From Methylobacterium mesophilicum (lineage in GTDB: Bacteria; Pseudomonadota; Alphaproteobacteria; Rhizobiales; Beijerinckiaceae), in assembly GCF_022179445.1 (NCBI RefSeq), contig NZ_BPQU01000020.1, forward strand, positions 33,305 to 97,304: a stretch of DNA of 64,000 nt, in the 5' to 3' direction. Made by a program: the position numbers and the translations under genes. The notes below the pieces were generated by a model, which ran no database searches, was not told the DNA's origin, and saw only the letters and a list, made by a program, of their open reading frames with translations. The stretch's first letter is position 1. Each line of letters begins with the position of its first letter. Shown in pieces: positions 16,159-25,032 of the stretch.

Positions 16159-17339
16159 CACCAGCGCTCCGGCAGATCGACGAATTCGCGGGCGCGGACG
16201 CGCTGCGTCTCGGGCCCGTCGATGCGGCCGTCGAAGGTGAGCTGCGCGGGGCCCGGCGATCGCATCGGGTAGGTGGCGCGGGGGGCGTATTCCGCCTCGT
16301 AGCGCTCGGAGGGCCAGCGGATCGCGTAGCCGTCCCCCTCCGGCCGATACAGCGGGTTGAGCTGCACGACGGTGCCGGCCTTCGGCAGCGTCAGGCCGTC
16401 CACCACCGCCCGCGGAGCCGGACGCATGCCGGGGCCCGCCACCACCGAGAACGCCTCGCAGCTCCGCAGCGCCGTGGGTTCCTGGGGCACCGGCGCCCGG
16501 CCCTCGACCAGGGCGCGGGTCAATTCCGCGTCGTCGTACACGAGGGCGTCGGGGAACAGGTCGGCGATCTCCTCGGCGGTGACGGCCCGGCCGGCGGAGA
16601 AGCCCGGGCAATCGCGGTTGTGGATGTGGCTGAGCGCGAGCCAGCCGTCGTCCCCGGCATTCAGCCGCAGGTTCTCGAGCAGGGCCGGCTTATCGTCGAG
16701 GAAGTAGAAGGCGTCGTTGCAGGCCACGAGATCGACCGGCGCGCCGGGGATCGGCCAGTGCGGCGAGCCGGCGTCGAAGCAGACGAGTTGCGCCTTCGGC
16801 CCCACGACCCAATGGCGTGCGACCCACAGCTTGGCGAAGACCACGTCGGCGCCGGCGGCCTTGCAGCCGCGGCGCTCGAGTTCCCGCAGGTAATGGCCGA
16901 TGCCGCAGGCGAATTCGAAGACGCAGCGCGGCTCGTTCCAATGGGCCTCGAGCAGCGTCAGGCCGGCCAGGAAGGTCGGGTCGGTCCAGCGATGCAGGAA
17001 GTAGTCGCCGACCCGGCCCCAGCCGAGCCAGTCGACCGCCTCCCGGAGGGTCGCGTCGCGCCGGCCCTTGATCAGCCGGATGATCCCGGCCGGGTCGGCG
17101 GGAGGGCCGTTCCACCACGCGTCCTGATCGACCAGCAGGGCGGCCAGGGCCTCGTCGGGCTCGCCCGCATCGAGGTGGGCCAGGACACGTTCGACCAGCG
17201 CCTCGCGGCCGACCCGCAGGTACGGGATGCCGTCGATGACGGGCCAGCGCGCGCCGGTGCCGGCGTCGCGCAGGGCGTGCGGCGCATCGGGCTTCAGGGG
17301 GTTGCCGGTCTGCGGCGATTGGAGTTCGAACGGGATCAT
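16158..17339 (-). CDS. Class I SAM-dependent methyltransferase
   Basis: A 393-residue protein. The N-terminus (PFELQSPQTGNPLKPD to WPVIDGIPYLR) looks like a degenerate Trm112-type ribbon often fused to methyltransferases. The SAM domain has motif I as VFEFACGIGHYLRELERRG, then VDLVACNDAFYFLDD (motif IV/V). A long C-terminal extension (about 285-393) carries Tyr/Arg-rich sequence with no recognised domain. It could O-methylate a cyclitol or another intermediate of the block. It follows the HD-like gene after 62 bases and is coupled to the dehydrogenase gene. Confidence 0.82.
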   Translation of the reverse strand: MIPFELQSPQTGNPLKPDAPHALRDAGTGARWPVIDGIPYLRVGREALVERVLAHLDAGEPDEALAALLVDQDAWWNGPPADPAGIIRLIKGRRDATLREAVDWLGWGRVGDYFLHRWTDPTFLAGLTLLEAHWNEPRCVFEFACGIGHYLRELERRGCKAAGADVVFAKLWVARHWVVGPKAQLVCFDAGSPHWPIPGAPVDLVACNDAFYFLDDKPALLENLRLNAGDDGWLALSHIHNRDCPGFSAGRAVTAEEIADLFPDALVYDDAELTRALVEGRAPVPQEPTALRSCEAFSVVAGPGMRPAPRAVVDGLTLPKAGTVVQLNPLYRPEGDGYAIRWPSERYEAEYAPRATYPMRSPGPAQLTFDGRIDGPETQRVRAREFVDLPERW

Positions 17340-17401
17340 GGGCTCTCAAGACCGCCCCGTCAGATGGGCGACCGGGTCTGACGGACAACGCGGGTTCGGT
17401 C

Positions 17402-18307
17402 CTAAGGGATGCGCATGTCGCGCAGGACACGGTCGTGGAACCCCTTCACCGGCCCGGCATGGACCAGCTCCCACTCGTCGAGCACCGCCGCCATCGTGGT
17501 CGAGGCACCCCGCAGATGCTGGGCGATCTGCAAGACCCGATCGACGCAGTCGGCCGCGTGGAAGGCACGGCCCTCTGCGGTGGCGTCGTCCGGCAGCACC
17601 GCGCGCGCCCGCTCGACATGCCCGCGCAGGGGCCCGTCGAGCTCGGACATCGCCCAGCCGGTGGTCACGGCCATGATCGGGCCGAGATGGTCACCGAGCA
17701 GCATCTCGCCGGTGAAGCCGGCATCCGGCATCGCGGCGTTGTGGAAGTGATGCGCCATCGCGGCCAGGAACACGGTTCCGGGATCGGCCCGGTAGAATGG
17801 GCTGAGGCAGACGCCGTAGACGGCCACGATCAGGCAATGCTCGGCGTGGTTCTCCGGCGGTTCCAGCAGGATCCGGGCGCGGCCGGGGCAGGTCACGCCC
17901 GCCCGCGGCTGCTGGGCCAGGGCCGCCACGAAGGACGGCAAAGGTCCGGGCCGGCCCGGCGGGCGCGGCGCGAGCCGGCCGCGCAGGCGATCCCGCAGGG
18001 CTGGATCGAGGTCGCCGGTCACGGCATCGAAGCCCGCGACCAGGACCGCGGAGGCCGCCGCATCGGAGAGCCCCGCCGCCGACAGGAAGGCGGCGTCGAG
18101 GTCGCAGAGCCGCGTCGCGGCGAGCGTCGTCGCGGTGATGTCGAGGGCGACATCGTCGGGCGAGGCCCCACCCGTGAGTAGGCCCCACCCCTGCGCGAAC
18201 AGCCGCTCGGCGATCGACCCCTCGCGGCCCGCGGAGCGGACGCGCTTGAGGTCGTTCATCTCCACGAAGAGTTCACGCAGCGCGGCCGGCGCCGCGGCAC
18301 CCGACAT
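17402..18307 (-). CDS. HD-superfamily-like protein, possible metal-dependent phosphohydrolase or oxygenase
   Basis: A 301-residue protein with an all-helical C-terminal half that resembles the HD superfamily. A first His occurs in ENHAEHCLIVAVYG (H157), then MAHHFHNAAMPD (H186, H187, H189, N190), GDHL (D206) and FHAADCVDRVLQ (D253/D256). The HD pair itself reads HN or HH, so the metal site is atypical. HD proteins include phosphohydrolases and di-iron oxygenases (myo-inositol oxygenase is one). Placed directly after inositol-phosphate synthase, dephosphorylating or oxidising inositol is a reasonable hypothesis. The N-terminal 130 residues are not recognised. Start and upstream stop overlap as TGATG. 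Confidence 0.6.
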   Translation of the reverse strand: MSGAAAPAALRELFVEMNDLKRVRSAGREGSIAERLFAQGWGLLTGGASPDDVALDITATTLAATRLCDLDAAFLSAAGLSDAAASAVLVAGFDAVTGDLDPALRDRLRGRLAPRPPGRPGPLPSFVAALAQQPRAGVTCPGRARILLEPPENHAEHCLIVAVYGVCLSPFYRADPGTVFLAAMAHHFHNAAMPDAGFTGEMLLGDHLGPIMAVTTGWAMSELDGPLRGHVERARAVLPDDATAEGRAFHAADCVDRVLQIAQHLRGASTTMAAVLDEWELVHAGPVKGFHDRVLRDMRIP

Positions 18308-19497
18308 CAGTGGACGCCGAGCCAGTCGAGAAGCATCGCTTCCTGCTTGCCGAAGGCGTGCTCCGGCCCGCGGCCGTTCTTCACCATCGGGGCCTTGAAG
18401 AAGGTCGAGAGCTGCTCCTGCACGCCGCCGTCGCCGCGCTTCTTCGCCAGATCGAGCACACGGGCGATCTCGATGACGAGCGGCGCCGCCAGGATCGAGT
18501 CCTTGCAGAGGAAGTTGACCTTGATCTGCATCCGCTGGCCCATGAAGCCGGTGACGTCGATGTTGTCCCAGGCTTCCTTGTCGTCGCCGCGGGGGCGGTA
18601 ATAGTGGATGTGCACGAGGTGGTCCTCGACCGGGTAGCCGAGGATCGAGTCGAGCACCGTGCCCTTGGTGTTGAGCTTCGACTGCAGCGAGTTCGGGTCG
18701 TTCAGGGCGAGGCCGTCGCGGTTGCCCAGGATGTTGGTCGAGAACCAGCCGTCGACATGGAGGGCGCGGGCCTTGAAGGCGGGAGCCAGCACCGTCTTCA
18801 TCATGGTCTGGCCGGTCTTGCCGTCCTTGCCGGCCACCGGGACGTTCATCTCCGTGGCCAATCCGAGCAGGGCCGGCACGTCGGCCGCGATGCTCGGGGT
18901 GAAGTTGGCGTACGGGATCCCGCTCTTGATCGCCGCGTAGGCGTAGAGCATCGCCGGGGAGATCGCCTCGTCGCTCGAATCCAGGCCCTTCTCGAAGGCG
19001 GCGGTGGAGTTCAGGGTCGGGTCGTTGAGGTCCGGCCAGCGCTCCGTGGAGGCGAGGTTCACGACGACCACCTCGTCGAGGTTGCTCTCCTTCTGGAAGC
19101 GGCGCAGGTCGTTGGCGATCACCGAGACCGCCTCGCGATGGTCCTTGGCGACGATGCGGTTCTGCCCGTCGATGTTCTTGCAGAACTTCGCGCTGCCCAC
19201 CGCCGGCCAGGGCGTGATGCCCTTCAGGACCTGGGCGCCGTTCTCGATGTCGTCCCTCGACAGCACGCCGTGACCGGTCGCGGCCGAGGCGAGGTCGTCG
19301 CCGTTCAGGTCCCAGCCGGCGAACACGAGGTCCTTGTAGTCCACCATGCCCGCGACGGAGAGGCCGGCGAGCGGCAGCCCGTCAAGCCGGTTCGATCCGG
19401 ATTTGATCATTTCGATGCCGGCGATGGCGGTGGTGGCAACGGCGCCACCCATGCCAACGAACGCGACGCCGACGCGGCGACCGGTCTGCATGCTCAT
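18307..19497 (-). CDS. ino1: Inositol-3-phosphate synthase (myo-inositol-1-phosphate synthase)
   Basis: Cytosolic NAD-dependent cyclase of 396 residues converting glucose 6-phosphate to 1D-myo-inositol 3-phosphate. It has the Rossmann loop GVAFVGMGGAVATTAIAG, the active-site stretches GKDGKTGQTMMKT, DGWFSTNILGNRDGLAL and NFLCKDSILAAPL, all family signatures. It is shorter than eukaryotic enzymes and of bacterial size. An alternative start two codons in (19491) is possible. It leads the six-gene minus-strand block and supplies its probable starting material. An AAGGAC ribosome site lies just upstream. Confidence 0.94.
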   Translation of the reverse strand: MSMQTGRRVGVAFVGMGGAVATTAIAGIEMIKSGSNRLDGLPLAGLSVAGMVDYKDLVFAGWDLNGDDLASAATGHGVLSRDDIENGAQVLKGITPWPAVGSAKFCKNIDGQNRIVAKDHREAVSVIANDLRRFQKESNLDEVVVVNLASTERWPDLNDPTLNSTAAFEKGLDSSDEAISPAMLYAYAAIKSGIPYANFTPSIAADVPALLGLATEMNVPVAGKDGKTGQTMMKTVLAPAFKARALHVDGWFSTNILGNRDGLALNDPNSLQSKLNTKGTVLDSILGYPVEDHLVHIHYYRPRGDDKEAWDNIDVTGFMGQRMQIKVNFLCKDSILAAPLVIEIARVLDLAKKRGDGGVQEQLSTFFKAPMVKNGRGPEHAFGKQEAMLLDWLGVH

Positions 19498-19821
19498 CGG
19501 AAAATAGTGTCCTTGTGGGGACGCGCGTCGCGTCTGGGGAATGAGTAGTCGAGCCCCCCGGGGCGATATTTAACTGGCTCGACCGTGGCCCGTTCCAAGT
19601 CGAATGCGACAACTTTGCGCTTCGAGACCGGCAAGCACGGCCGGATCACGGCGTTAAGGCGGCCTGAAAAAGCAGGGTTAACCCTTCGTTGACCGTGCCA
19701 CGCTTGAATCACGGAGCCGTCCCATTCTGGTCACGGCCGGCGCCGATAGGGCCGCCGCTTCAAAGAGCCCGGCCGCCAGACGCCGGGCCGACGCAAGGGA
19801 CAATCTGGAAGAGGACCAGTG
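19498..19821. other. Divergent intergenic region (ino1 block / lytic transglycosylase)
   Basis: About 320 bases with no coding frame that I trust. It must hold the promoters of both the inositol-phosphate synthase block (minus) and the transglycosylase gene (plus). A short AT-rich patch (GATATTTAACTGG, near 19565) lies on the block side. No operator is recognised. Confidence 0.5.
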
Positions 19822-21096
19822 ATGGGGGTTTTCCCGGAGCCGGCGCGTTGCGCCGACGACGTGAGCCGACTCGTGCCGAAGACGTCCGACCGCACGAGTC
19901 GTTTTGAGGATGAGACCGTGGCCTGGCTGCCGCGGCAGCAGGATGGGACCAAGCACCGGGCACTTCGCCGCATGGGCCGCAACGGCCTCCGGCGCTTCAC
20001 CGGGACCCTAGCTCTGGGCTTCGTTTCCGGGTTCGGCCTGCCGCAGGCGGCCTTCGCGCCGGCCTTCTTCGCGCCCGCCGCGCAGGCCCATGACCGGATC
20101 GATATTAGCCCGCGCACCGCCCAGGCCCTCGCCGCCGACGGCCGCACCGGCTGGTTGCGGGACGGCGCGCCGGACGAGGGCCTGCGGGCCGGATTCCCGG
20201 ACGCGGCGCCGGCCGAGGGCGCGGCCGCCTGGACCGGGCTCCCCGTCGAGGACCAGGAGCCGGCGACCGCCGCGCTGATCCAGGACGACCTCGCGAGCCT
20301 GCCGCGGGTCACCCAGGAGCAGGGCGAGGACGCCGTCCGGTTCGGCGAGCGCAGCGTGCCGCGCAAGGTGGTCGACACGATCGTGAAGGCCTCCGACGAA
20401 GCCGGGGTCGACCCGGTCTACATGATGGCGCTTGCCGACAAGGAATCGAGCTTCGACACGGAGGCCAAGGCCGGGACCTCCTCGGCGCAGGGCCTGTTCC
20501 AGTTCGTCGCCCGCACCTGGCTGGAGATGATCCGCGATTACGGCGCCCGCTACGGCCTCGACGAAGAGGCCGCCGCCGTGAAGGGCCGTGGCTCCGCGAT
20601 CACCGTCGCGAGTTCCATGCGGGCCCGCGTGCTCAACCTGCGCAACGATCCCCGGATCGCCGCCCTGATGGCGGCCGAGCTGATCAAGCGCGACCGCGAG
20701 CGGATCGAGGCCCGGGTCGGCCGGACGCTCACCACCACGGAGCTGTACCTCGCCCACTTCCTGGGCAGCGCCAGCGCCGGGCGCTTCCTGTCGCTCTCCT
20801 CCGAGAAGCCCGACGAGGTGGCGGGGCGCGAGTTCCGCAGCGCCGCCCGGGCCAACCGCAGCCTGTTCACCGAGAAGTCCGGCGGCAAGCGCCGCAGCCT
20901 GACGGTCGCGGAGCTGCACGGCCGGATCGACGACATGATCGATCGACGCCTGACCCGCTACCAGGGTGTCGCCGCGGTGGCGGCGGCCGTCGACAGGGCG
21001 CCGGCCCAGACCGAGACCGCCGCCAACGAGGCCGCCCCGTCGCCGGACAACCGCCGCGTCGAGGTCACGGAGGCGCTGCCGCCGGACGGCGTCTGA
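19822..21096 (+). CDS. Lytic transglycosylase-like (SLT) secreted protein
   Basis: About 424 residues. A long N-terminal leader ends in a hydrophobic stretch and PAAQAHDRID, suggesting export around residue 90. The catalytic domain includes VYMMALADKESSFD (the catalytic Glu is in DKESS), TSSAQGLFQFVARTWLEMI and TELYLAHFLGSASAGRFL, which is a soluble lytic transglycosylase layout acting on peptidoglycan in the periplasm. The C-terminal tail is Ala/Pro-rich. ATG at 19822 and GTG at 19819 are both served by GAGGACC; ATG is preferred. Export would need an unusually long signal region, so a start nearer residue 50 is possible. Confidence 0.82.
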   Translation: MGVFPEPARCADDVSRLVPKTSDRTSRFEDETVAWLPRQQDGTKHRALRRMGRNGLRRFTGTLALGFVSGFGLPQAAFAPAFFAPAAQAHDRIDISPRTAQALAADGRTGWLRDGAPDEGLRAGFPDAAPAEGAAAWTGLPVEDQEPATAALIQDDLASLPRVTQEQGEDAVRFGERSVPRKVVDTIVKASDEAGVDPVYMMALADKESSFDTEAKAGTSSAQGLFQFVARTWLEMIRDYGARYGLDEEAAAVKGRGSAITVASSMRARVLNLRNDPRIAALMAAELIKRDRERIEARVGRTLTTTELYLAHFLGSASAGRFLSLSSEKPDEVAGREFRSAARANRSLFTEKSGGKRRSLTVAELHGRIDDMIDRRLTRYQGVAAVAAAVDRAPAQTETAANEAAPSPDNRRVEVTEALPPDGV

Positions 21097-21108
21097 CGCC
21101 ATCGACGG

Positions 21109-22767
21109 TCAGTGCCCGCCCGCCGCCGCGCCACCGCCGAGCTTGACCGATTTCAGGCTCAGCGCGAGGGGCACCGCGCAGGCGGCGACCAGGCCCAGCA
21201 CCCAGAACACGTCGATATAGGCCCAGTAGGCGACCTCGGTCTGGAGCACGCTGCCGATCCAGGCGGTCGCCTGGCTCTGGGCCTCGACGCCGGCATAGCC
21301 GTGCTCGGAGAAGTACTGCGTCGCCTGCCGCATGGTCTCCTGGTAGCCCGGCGCCGTCGGGTTGACGCTCTCGACCAGCCGGCTCTGGTGGAACTGGCTG
21401 CGATAGGCCAGCACGTTCTGGGCGAGCGAGACGCCCATGGAGCCGCCGACGTTCCGGGCGACGTTGATCAGGGCCGAGGCCTGGTCGGTCTGGTCCTTGC
21501 GCAGGCCCTCGTAGGAGGCCGAGGTGATCGACAGGAACACCATCGGCAGGCCGATGCCGATATAGACCCGCGACCACGCGAAGAACGAAAAGGTGGTCGT
21601 GCCGTTGAGGCGCGTCAGGTCGTACATTCCCAGCGCCACAATGGTCATGCCGGCGGCGATCAGCCATTTCGGCTGCACGTAGGCCGAGGCCCGGCCGGTG
21701 AGGAACATCATCACCACCGTGACCATGCCGCCCGGGCCGAGGACGAGGCCCGACAGGGTGGCGGTGTAGCCGTAATATTCCTGCGTGATCTGCGGGATGA
21801 ACTGCGTGGTGGAGATCAGGATCGCCCCGGTGAACATCATCACCAGGAAGCAGGAGCCGAACTGGCGGTTGCCGATCAGGCGCAGGTCCACCGCCGGATT
21901 CTTCTGGTTCAGGAGCCACGGGATCATGGCGACGAACGAGACGACCACGAGGACGCCGGAGACGTTCATCAGGGTCGAGGTGCCGAACCAGTCCTTCCGC
22001 TGCCCCTCGTCGAGGATGACCTCGAGCGAGCCGAGGAACACGGCGACCAGCAGGAAGCCGACGAGGTCGAACCGGATGCCCTTGCGCACCAGGGCGCGGC
22101 GCTCCTTCTTGGCCGCCTCGCTGTCCTCGATCAGCCAGTACATCAGCCCGAGCGCGATCATGCCGATCGGCCCGTTGATCAGGAAGCACCAGTGCCAGGA
22201 GGCGTTGTCCGACAGCCAGCCGCCCAGCGTCGGGCCGATCACGGGCGCGACCACGATGGCCACGCCGTAGAGGGCGAAGGCCTGCCCGCGCTTCTCGGGC
22301 GGGAACGAATCGGCGAGGATCGACTGCGCCAGCGGCGCCATGCCGCCGCCACCCAGCCCCTGCAGCACCCGGAACAGCAGCAGCGATTCGAGGCTCCAGG
22401 CGAAGCCGCACAGGATCGACGCGATGGTGAACAGGGCCACCGACCACATGAAGAACGCCTTGCGGCCGTAGCGCTTGGCCAGAAAGCTCGACGCGGTCAG
22501 CGTGATGGCGTTGGCCACCAGGTAGCTCGTCACCACCCAGGCCGCCTCGTCGGGCCCGACCGCGAGGCCGCCCGAGATGTAGCGCAGGGCGACGTTGGCG
22601 ATGGTGGTGTCGAGCACCTCCATGAAGGTCGCCAGCGCCACCACGCCGGCGATCAGCCAGGGATTGTGGCCGCCGGGTGCCTTCGCCGCGGACGCCTTCG
22701 CGCCGGACGCTTTGCCTGCAGGCGACCTGCCCCCGGAGGCCTGGGCCGTGCCGGCCATCGCGGTCAC
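21109..22767 (-). CDS. emrB: Multidrug efflux MFS transporter, EmrB/QacA (DHA2) type
   Basis: A 14-helix inner-membrane drug/proton antiporter of 552 residues. Motif FMEVLDTTIANVAL in helix 1 and the helix-5 antiporter motif GPTLGGWLSD are present, as is LAKRYGRKAFF in the first loop. The N-terminus carries an Ala/Lys-rich soluble tail. The start is GTG at 22767, which overlaps the stop of the partner membrane-fusion gene (GTGA); an ATG nine bases in is an alternative. With the fusion protein it should form an EmrAB-type pump working with an outer-membrane channel encoded elsewhere. Confidence 0.92.
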   Translation of the reverse strand: MTAMAGTAQASGGRSPAGKASGAKASAAKAPGGHNPWLIAGVVALATFMEVLDTTIANVALRYISGGLAVGPDEAAWVVTSYLVANAITLTASSFLAKRYGRKAFFMWSVALFTIASILCGFAWSLESLLLFRVLQGLGGGGMAPLAQSILADSFPPEKRGQAFALYGVAIVVAPVIGPTLGGWLSDNASWHWCFLINGPIGMIALGLMYWLIEDSEAAKKERRALVRKGIRFDLVGFLLVAVFLGSLEVILDEGQRKDWFGTSTLMNVSGVLVVVSFVAMIPWLLNQKNPAVDLRLIGNRQFGSCFLVMMFTGAILISTTQFIPQITQEYYGYTATLSGLVLGPGGMVTVVMMFLTGRASAYVQPKWLIAAGMTIVALGMYDLTRLNGTTTFSFFAWSRVYIGIGLPMVFLSITSASYEGLRKDQTDQASALINVARNVGGSMGVSLAQNVLAYRSQFHQSRLVESVNPTAPGYQETMRQATQYFSEHGYAGVEAQSQATAWIGSVLQTEVAYWAYIDVFWVLGLVAACAVPLALSLKSVKLGGGAAAGGH

Positions 22768-24032
22768 CGCACCGTGACGGTGGGCACGACCGACATGCCC
22801 GGGCCGATCGACACGTCCGTCGGCCAGTCCTTCACCACGATCTTCACCGGGATGCGCTGCGTGACCTTCACGTAGTTGCCGGTGGCGTTCTGGGCCGGCA
22901 GCAGGCTGAAGGCGGTGCCCGAACCCGGCTGGACGGAGGCCACGGTGCCGTGGATCGTGCGGCTCGGATAGGCATCGATCACGAGGTCCACCGGCTGGCC
23001 GGGACGCATGTCGGCGATCTGCGTCTCCTTGTAGTTCGCCGTGACCCAGATTTCGTCCGGCACGAACATCGAGAGGCTCTGGCCGGCCTGCGCGTAGGCT
23101 CCGATGCCGCCCGTCAGCCGGACCACGCGCCCGGGCTGCACGGCCTGGATCGTCGTGTAGCCGAGGTTCAGCTCGGCCTGCTCGACCTGCGCCTTGTCGC
23201 GGGCGAGCTGCGCTTCCGTCGAGGCCTTCTGGGCCTGGAGCGAGCCGATCTGCTTCTGGGCCGCCACGACGCTCGCGTTGGCGCTCTGCACCGAAGCCTG
23301 GCGCTGCTGCAGCGTCGAGGTGGCCGACTGGGATTGCTGGACCGAGCCCGATCCGCGCTCCGCCAGGTCCTTGTACCGGGCCGCGTCCTCCTGGGCGAAC
23401 TTCAGCGCCGCCTCGGCGGTGGCGACCTGGGCCTTCGACACGTCGATGTTGGCGTACTGCGCCTGGATCTGGGCGTCGATGTTCTTGATCGCCGCCGCGT
23501 CGGCCACGACCTGCGCCTTGGCCTGTTCGAGGGCGATCTTGTAGTCGCGCTGGTCGATCTGGAACAGCATCTGCCCGGCATCGACGTGCTGGTTGTCGGT
23601 GACCGGCACCGCGACGAGATAGCCGCCGACCTTCGGCTGGACCGAGATGCTGCGGGCATCGACGAACGCGTCGTCGGTGCTCTCGTAGGGGTGCATGTAC
23701 AGCAGCCAGTAGAAGAACACGCCGACGCCGAGCGCGACCACCGCGAGGGCTCCGAGGATGAACGCCACCGGATGGCGCCGCAGGACGCCCGGGCGCCGCT
23801 CGTCCTCGTCCTGCTCGCCGTCCCCGGGGGCGCCGTCCTCCTGGTCGCCATCCCGGTCGGCGTCTGCCTCGGGGGCGCCCCGGTCGTCGTCCCGGGACGG
23901 CTTGCGCGCGGTCTCGGCAGGCGCGGCGTCCCGGCCGAGATCAAGGATGTCGCGAGCGGGCGGCTCGGGCCGGCTCTCGGCCGGCAGCGGATGGGACGCG
24001 GACTCGGCTGCCTGCCGCTGATCGTCAAACAT
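22764..24032 (-). CDS. emrA: Membrane fusion protein (HlyD/EmrA family)
   Basis: Periplasmic adaptor of 422 residues. An Asp/Glu-rich cytoplasmic N-terminus (about 1-90) is unusually long. One membrane helix follows (FILGALAVVALGVGVFFYW), then the biotinyl-lipoyl half motif PKVGGYLVAVPVTDNQHVDAGQ, a long coiled-coil hairpin rich in Gln/Ala, the second lipoyl half (IQAVQPGRVVRLTGGIGAYAQAGQ) and the beta-barrel. It links the EmrB antiporter to an outer-membrane factor. No dedicated regulator gene is next to the pair. Confidence 0.92.
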   Translation of the reverse strand: MFDDQRQAAESASHPLPAESRPEPPARDILDLGRDAAPAETARKPSRDDDRGAPEADADRDGDQEDGAPGDGEQDEDERRPGVLRRHPVAFILGALAVVALGVGVFFYWLLYMHPYESTDDAFVDARSISVQPKVGGYLVAVPVTDNQHVDAGQMLFQIDQRDYKIALEQAKAQVVADAAAIKNIDAQIQAQYANIDVSKAQVATAEAALKFAQEDAARYKDLAERGSGSVQQSQSATSTLQQRQASVQSANASVVAAQKQIGSLQAQKASTEAQLARDKAQVEQAELNLGYTTIQAVQPGRVVRLTGGIGAYAQAGQSLSMFVPDEIWVTANYKETQIADMRPGQPVDLVIDAYPSRTIHGTVASVQPGSGTAFSLLPAQNATGNYVKVTQRIPVKIVVKDWPTDVSIGPGMSVVPTVTVR

Positions 24033-24229
24033 GGCGTCTCATCACCACCGGATGGGCCGGCCACCCTGCGGCGGCCGGGCTCTGTTCGTGCCCGCCTCGG
24101 TCAGCAAAAGCCGGCGGCCGCGCCAAGGTTCCGGCCCGTCGGCGGCCGCGTTCAGGAACGCTTGTCGCAGTGCAGCGTTCTGCGGGCGGGTCGGCCGGGC
24201 ATGCGCCCGACGCGCTTCGGAGTTCCGCC

Positions 24230-24889
24230 ATGACCAGCACCCCGTCCCCGAGACCGCCCGGATCCGGCATCGGTTCGAGCGCGACGTCGCCCTCGGGCAT
24301 CCCGCTGACCGGCACCGCCCGCCTGGACGCCATGAGCACGGTGCTCGCCCGGAACTGGTGGCTCATCGCCCTGCGCGGCGTCGTCGCGATCCTGTTCGGC
24401 ATCGTCGCCTTCGCGGCTCCGCAGGCCTTCGTGCTGTCGCTGGTGTTCCTGTTTGCCGCCTACATGCTGGTCGACGGGATCTTCGCCATCGTCGGCGCGG
24501 TGCGGGCGGCCCAGCGGCACGAGCGCTGGGGCTTCCTGCTGCTCGAAGGCATCGTCGACGTCGTCGTGGGCGTGGCCGCCGTGCTGGTGCCGGCCGCCGC
24601 GGTCTGGGCCTTCGTGCTGCTCCTCGCCGCCTGGGCGCTCGTCACCGGCGGGCTGATGATCGCGGCGGCGTTCCGGCTGCACCTGCATTACGGGCGCTGG
24701 TGGCTGGGGCTCGGCGGCCTCGTCTCGATCCTGTTCGGCATCGCGCTGATCCTGGAGCCGGGCATGTCCGCCCTGGTCCTGACCTGGTGGATCGGCGCCT
24801 ACACGTTCGCGTTCGGCGTGCTCCTGCTGATCCTCGCGGTGAAGCTGCGCAGCCGCCACGGAATGGCCGGACCGGTCGCCGGGCGGTAG
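24230..24889 (+). CDS. HdeD family membrane protein (DUF308)
   Basis: A 219-residue inner-membrane protein with six hydrophobic helices arranged as repeated helix pairs, starting WWLIALRGVVAILFGIVAF and later WWLGLGGLVSILFGIALI. The repeated W.L...G...I.FG signature marks HdeD/DUF308 proteins, linked in enterobacteria to acid resistance. The N-terminal 45 residues are Ser/Pro-rich and probably disordered. The ATG at 24230 is chosen over an upstream in-frame start. It is divergent from the EmrA gene. Confidence 0.88.
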   Translation: MTSTPSPRPPGSGIGSSATSPSGIPLTGTARLDAMSTVLARNWWLIALRGVVAILFGIVAFAAPQAFVLSLVFLFAAYMLVDGIFAIVGAVRAAQRHERWGFLLLEGIVDVVVGVAAVLVPAAAVWAFVLLLAAWALVTGGLMIAAAFRLHLHYGRWWLGLGGLVSILFGIALILEPGMSALVLTWWIGAYTFAFGVLLLILAVKLRSRHGMAGPVAGR

Positions 24890-25032
24890 CGGTTCGCGTT
24901 GCGCGGGGCACACGGTCGCGGCGCCTCGGACGCCGCGACCGGGCATCGTCCGTTTGTCGATGGGACTCGCACCCGAATGCAGCTTAGAACGCTGCCTCGA
25001 CCGGACGGTCCGGTCCCGGAACACGCATCGCG

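Noticed and set aside
9500..19497. Complete mycothiol or RiPP gene cluster
   Set aside because: MshC, MshD, a precursor peptide, TfuA and a cyclodehydratase partner are all missing, so only the parallel is kept.
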